Assembly: GCA_050084985.1 (NCBI GenBank)
Contig: JBITNC010000001.1
Location: 33,976,001 to 34,040,000 of the forward strand
DNA from: Nageia nagi
Lineage: Eukaryota > Pinophyta
Direction of reading: 5' to 3'
Length of the DNA stretch: 64,000 nt
Of the stretch, positions 59,456 through 64,000 are shown one piece after another (within the stretch, counting starts at the first letter, position 1; every line of letters begins with the position of its first letter). A program made the translations under genes and the position numbers. The notes under the pieces were generated by a model. It worked only from the letters and a program-made list of their open reading frames with translations. It had not been told where the DNA came from and searched no databases.

Positions 59456-59674
59456 CATGAACTTTACATATAATATCCCCATAATGCCCTTGAAATATAT
59501 GAAGAAGGAAAGCTCAAAGGTCCCTATTTGAGACTCTACATATTCAAAAGCATTTACCTAAGATTAGAATCTATGAAATATATTTAAGTATGGTACAAAA
59601 ATATATCATAAATATATTAAATGAATAAAAAATAAAGAACCAACCCAATTTCACTCTTATTTATGTAGTACTCT

Positions 59675-59875
59675 TTACAATTGTAATCTTTGAAATTACT
59701 AATATTATATACAATTCAAAATTTTGAAGTTGTATTAACTAACCCCTTGAATATTTTTAAATAATTATAGTTAGGATTGATTATCTCTTTTTTATCATTG
59801 AATACATGAACTTCAACCCTAAAATATAAAAATACCAAAATATTTAAATCATAAAGCAATCTTAAATAGAATGAG
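59675..59875. repeat. Direct repeat DR2, copy 2
   Basis: Second copy of the DR2 repeat. The unit may be a decayed short LTR or a satellite-like dimer. No coding sequence lies between the copies. Confidence 0.7.
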
Positions 59876-60781
59876 TTGGTAGCAATATAAACAGACTATT
59901 TGTACCCTACAAAAATGAATTCAAAAAAGTCATATGTAAAATATTCACAACAAATATACTTGAAACAAATTATGGAAAACTAGTTGCCTAAGAGAACCCA
60001 AAAAGAGAACATTCACTTCAAGAACACCAATATGACTAGCTTTTGTCAACTTGAAGAGAATATCATATATTTATTCCACCAAAAAGATAATTGTAGAAGA
60101 AATTAAAAATAAAATATAAAATAGATCACAAAAGTATCATAAAGAGTAAAACCATTTCACATAAAATGGATACCAATAGTTACATGTATTCCCTAAGATT
60201 TGAAAGAATAAGTGTACTTTAATATGCCTCTATAGATGCATAGTGAATTTAATATAGATCTCATTCTCTTTTTTTGTAGTAGATATCAAAATATATCTAA
60301 TTGTGCATGAACTTTGACATTTTGGAGTTTCATAATTTTACATATTAATAGTACATTTATATTTTAAAATAGATATAATAATACATATATTATGTTCCAT
60401 AAAAGTGTTCTTTGTACTTAAAATGTAAATACCATATTTAAATATGATAACAATAACTTAAAAATAATATTTCAACATATCTAAATTCAAAAATATATGC
60501 ATTTACAATTAGAATAATATACATCATGAAGAATTTTCAACATTCATAATGAGTTATAAATAATTTGGAAGTATTTATTTTACTAGACCTATGATGGAGG
60601 ATTGATGTAATATCACTTTGATTATCATATTTTGCAATCAAAGAGGCAAATAGTACAAAAATATTTAAATACAAAATCAAGCAATAAACTAAATACAATG
60701 GTTATGGTTTCCTTTCAAGGTAGATTTTATTTTTAGGGAGATTGGTCTACAAAATCCTAAACAATTCCTAGAAATATATAA

Positions 60782-60940
60782 AATGCATTAGTGGATCCAT
60801 TTTAAAATATATACTAGGCCATTTCCAATACATTTTAAAATGCAATGGTGGATCCATTTTAAAGCTTTTACTAGGCCATTTCTAATACATTGTAAAATGT
60901 AGTGGTGGATACATTATAAGTATAAGGCCATTTTAAGCAT
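60782..60940. repeat. 57 bp tandem repeat, about 2.8 copies
   Basis: Copies begin at 60782, 60839 and 60896 with AATG(C/T)A and share (G/A)GTGGAT(C/A)CATT, TACTAGGCCATTT and AATACATT. The third copy is partly deleted. Confidence 0.85.
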
Positions 60941-61453
60941 ATTTTGCAATTTTACTTATATTTATTTTTCCCATAAATACTACAATATCAAACTTTAGAA
61001 TTTTAAAAAATGCACACAAATAGAGATTTTAGGTATTTATAATAACTTGCTTCAAAAATGCAATGCAACTTCATGTATTATGTATAATAAATGATAAAAA
61101 TTAACTTTATTATTTATATATGATGTGTCATGGATAATATCTTGAGTGAAAACTAAGGTTATTTATATTCATCTATAAAGGAACTAAGAATAACAACCAA
61201 TGCATGCAAAAATGTTAAAAATGTTGCAACATACAATTTTAACATTTAAATATGAATTCAAGTGTATGCATGTAGAGATGTAATTATTAAAATAGAAGTT
61301 ATTTGCAATACATTCTACAATCAATTTTGTTTCCAGCTTTTTTTTTGTAGTTATCAAATGCATTCATAGACAAATAAGTAAATCAACATGAAATGCAATA
61401 TAATGTATTAATGAGCACAATAATGAGGAATTTGTTTGAAGAATAAAAAGGTT

Positions 61454-61509
61454 TATAGCTTAAGTAAGGAATCATTACATGTATAGCTTAAGTAAGGAAT
61501 CATTACATA
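61454..61509. repeat. 28 bp tandem duplication
   Basis: TATAGCTTAAGTAAGGAATC and the next eight bases occur twice in direct succession (61454-61481 and 61482-61509) with one difference, so the duplication is recent. Confidence 0.92.
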
Positions 61510-64000
61510 TCCTTACCTCTTTGAAAGTTGTCTTTTAGATACAAATTATTCAAAAAAAAAAACAAAGTATATCAAATTATAAAAGATACAATTTCACTCT
61601 TTATGAAGAGAAGCAAGCTCATAATTGATGTTTTACTTGCTTTTGCATTAACATATATTTCAAAATGTGTAATCTTTTAGGAAACTATAACATGCACATA
61701 CAAACACAACTAAATCAATATGTAAATTTGATTTTGATAAGAAACTAAGAAGATTTGTTAATAATGCCAAATACATATGATTTACATTGGATAAAAAATA
61801 TTAAACCCCTATGAACAAAAAATAAATTAAACCATCCCAAAACTTTATATGAACACATGAATGGTAGATATTTTATCTATAAGCCTTGAGAATCCATTAA
61901 TAAACAACAAATTAAACTACCCCAAAATAATAAAACATGAATTTTTATGCATAAAATCCAAATAAAATAAAAATTATTTAAACAATGACAATATTCACAT
62001 CCTATGTAAAGATTTAAATACATCCATATCTTATTCTTTTGCATTATGACATACATTACACCTAAATGTTCTTCCTCTTAACTCTTGCATATAAATTATT
62101 TGAAAATTTAGTGCTTGTTGAATCAAAAATAAGGAAGGAAAAGACTCATAAATAAAATGACCAACCTTAGATTTAACTTAAAACATACCATAAAATTATA
62201 TAGAAATGAAGTATTGCAATTGCAATTACTACAAAAAATGAAGCATTTCAGTTGAAATTAAGAATACAAAGAAGAAAACATTCCCTCATAAATCTACTTT
62301 GTGCCAAAAACATGCTTTCATATTTATTTTTCTTGAAGATTGCAATCAAACTACTATAAGTTGTTATTTCATAAACTAAATAAAGAAAAAGAAAAACTTA
62401 TGAAGTTAGTGTTTCATAAATAAATCTATCTTATTTTTTAACAAACATTAAGTTACAAAACATATATAATAGGGGAACATAATATTAAACCTAACAATTA
62501 TTCATATGCATAAAATAAAATTAGTTAGGGAATCATATTGACCATATAATTTCTATAAAAATATCTCATTTCAAATTAAAAATTTTAAAGTATACCCTTG
62601 ATGCTAAGGGAACTTATTTATTTTATTATAGTATTGTACCAACATGGATTAGGTTCATAATACTTGATAAATATTACTTTCAAATATAATAATCCTTGAA
62701 AAATAAAAACTTTGATAACTTGTAGGATGTTTGGAAGGATCTACCTTGGGAATGTTTAATATATTCATATTGTGCATGAATATGGTACAACATAAACAAC
62801 CACAACACAAGCTTAAAATGAACTAAAGTTGATATTCATATGTTTTATCTAACACCATGGCTTCTAAGTCATATTAATGGCATATTATTATTACATGTGC
62901 ATGTGATATAAGTTTTAGTGAACATTTGAAATTGTGTACATACCTTGTAATTCTAAGAATATATGTTTTATCTTCCTTTATTAACTTCAAATGTGCAACA
63001 TATATTATATAAAATAAGGAATGATATTTTCCAATATCATTCATATCCAAAATGTTGTATAAAACTTCAATATCATCACACTAGTCATCATGTAAAAATA
63101 GTAGTATGTTAATAATGATTATTACATGTGTTATAACCGAAATAATAATTATTAGGATTTTTTTATAGAATAATTAAATTCATCAATTAACTATGAATAA
63201 TAAGAAATTGATGACATGAAATATGGTAATGACTTAAGTGACCTTGACCTATTAAAAATATATTTACAAAATATATAAATATGTACTTTAACTATGATAA
63301 TGAATGGAGGTGAAATTTGATCAAAAGAGGATGAATGATGAGCTTTCCTTAAACATGGGGCCACCAATATAATACCAATCCAATGATAATGTTAGAAAAC
63401 TAGTAACAACAATTTATTACCATTACATAATACCTCACCCTTTCACTCAATGTCATTTTCCCACCTTCAATCCATCGAATCTCACTCACAAAGGGATGAA
63501 ACATCACAAGAATGCAAAGCTTAGAGTATAACAAAATACAAAGATTCTAGGTGGAATTAAGAAACATCAATAAATATTGACACAAGTATATTTCCACCTA
63601 TTAAATATTTGGGATTATATCATGTCATGTCATATATTTAATCATACACAACCCCTTCACCTTTATAGGTAATAGGTCTAATGTTAAGGCTCCTCCTTAG
63701 GCTTATTATGATACCCACCTAACTTGTTACCACAAAATATAAAGGTAGATTAGAGTGAAAATAGAAAATAGCATTTATTTAATAAATTGAATAAATTATT
63801 TTGAATACCTAAAATGGTACTTTAATTAAATTAAAATTCCTTTTTAGGTTTTAATAAATGCCCCACTTTGAATATGTTTTGATGCTTTTGGGAAAAAATA
63901 AAATAAAAGCATGAATTCAAAGTATAATAACAAGAGTAAGAAAATACTCCCTAAAATGTTATGATATGGTGGAAAATTTTTATGCCCTAGTTTTTTCTTA
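61510..64000. other. No gene seen
   Basis: Strongly AT-rich DNA. A less AT-rich stretch at 63400-63720 has no recognisable protein or partner repeat here. It might be a fragment of an older element that continues beyond the window. Confidence 0.4.

Overview
This window looks like repeat-filled intergenic DNA from a large plant nuclear genome, most likely a gymnosperm. That assignment is inference: it rests on AT-rich sequence, old and heavily mutated plant LTR retrotransposons nested in one another, unusually long LTRs and no intact host gene. I found no complete, uninterrupted protein-coding gene. Nearly everything recognisable is a transposon relic or a pseudogene.

Layout. (1) 1-3302: a decayed F-box/kelch-like gene on the minus strand (about 2240 down to 1180). 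It is followed at 2890-3302 (minus) by the Cys/His-rich C-terminal end of a LINE-like protein. A ~134 bp direct repeat (747-880 and 2902-3035) brackets the F-box relic. (2) 3308-15112: a full-length Ty3/gypsy chromovirus, TE1, with 3.6 kb LTRs and an exact 5 bp target duplication (GGATT). It split the LINE-like relic, whose upstream part resumes at 15113-15400 on the minus strand. (3) 15400-22298: mostly unassigned AT-rich DNA. It holds a promoter-like stretch with a short exon-like ATG frame (about 15770-16218), a 135 bp tandem duplication, a TAA microsatellite and a CCHC remnant of a LINE ORF1 (about 18690-19200).

(4) 22299-52296: a three-level nest. The oldest layer is X, a Ty3/gypsy relic with short LTRs that keeps gag and protease but no polymerase. 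Its left LTR is split by W (22340-38466, minus strand). W is a ~16 kb Ty3/gypsy element of the non-chromodomain (Tat/Athila-like) type with gag, protease, RT, RNase H, integrase and, downstream of integrase, a long extra reading frame of unknown function (about 30125-26750). The outer left end of W (flank, LTR and some internal sequence) was later duplicated in tandem. The right LTR of X is split by Y (40429-52194, plus strand), a chromovirus. The RNase H region of Y is split in turn by Z (44145-50131, minus strand), a younger member of the same family. Target duplications support W (GGTAT), Y (TTCTC) and Z (ATGTT/ATATT).

(5) 52913-59249: a full-length but inactivated Ty1/copia element with 1.29 kb LTRs. 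(6) 59250-64000: no gene seen. This stretch has a ~200 bp direct repeat, a 57 bp tandem array and a 28 bp tandem duplication.

The coding relics carry many stop codons. Several fall where the families have Gln or Trp, and several catalytic or metal-binding residues are changed by single transitions. This fits long silencing with methylation-linked C-to-T decay. The genes do not work together as a pathway: the window is a record of successive insertions. The most unusual items are the extra frame of W, the F-box relic between direct repeats, and the LINE-like C-terminal domain interrupted by TE1.
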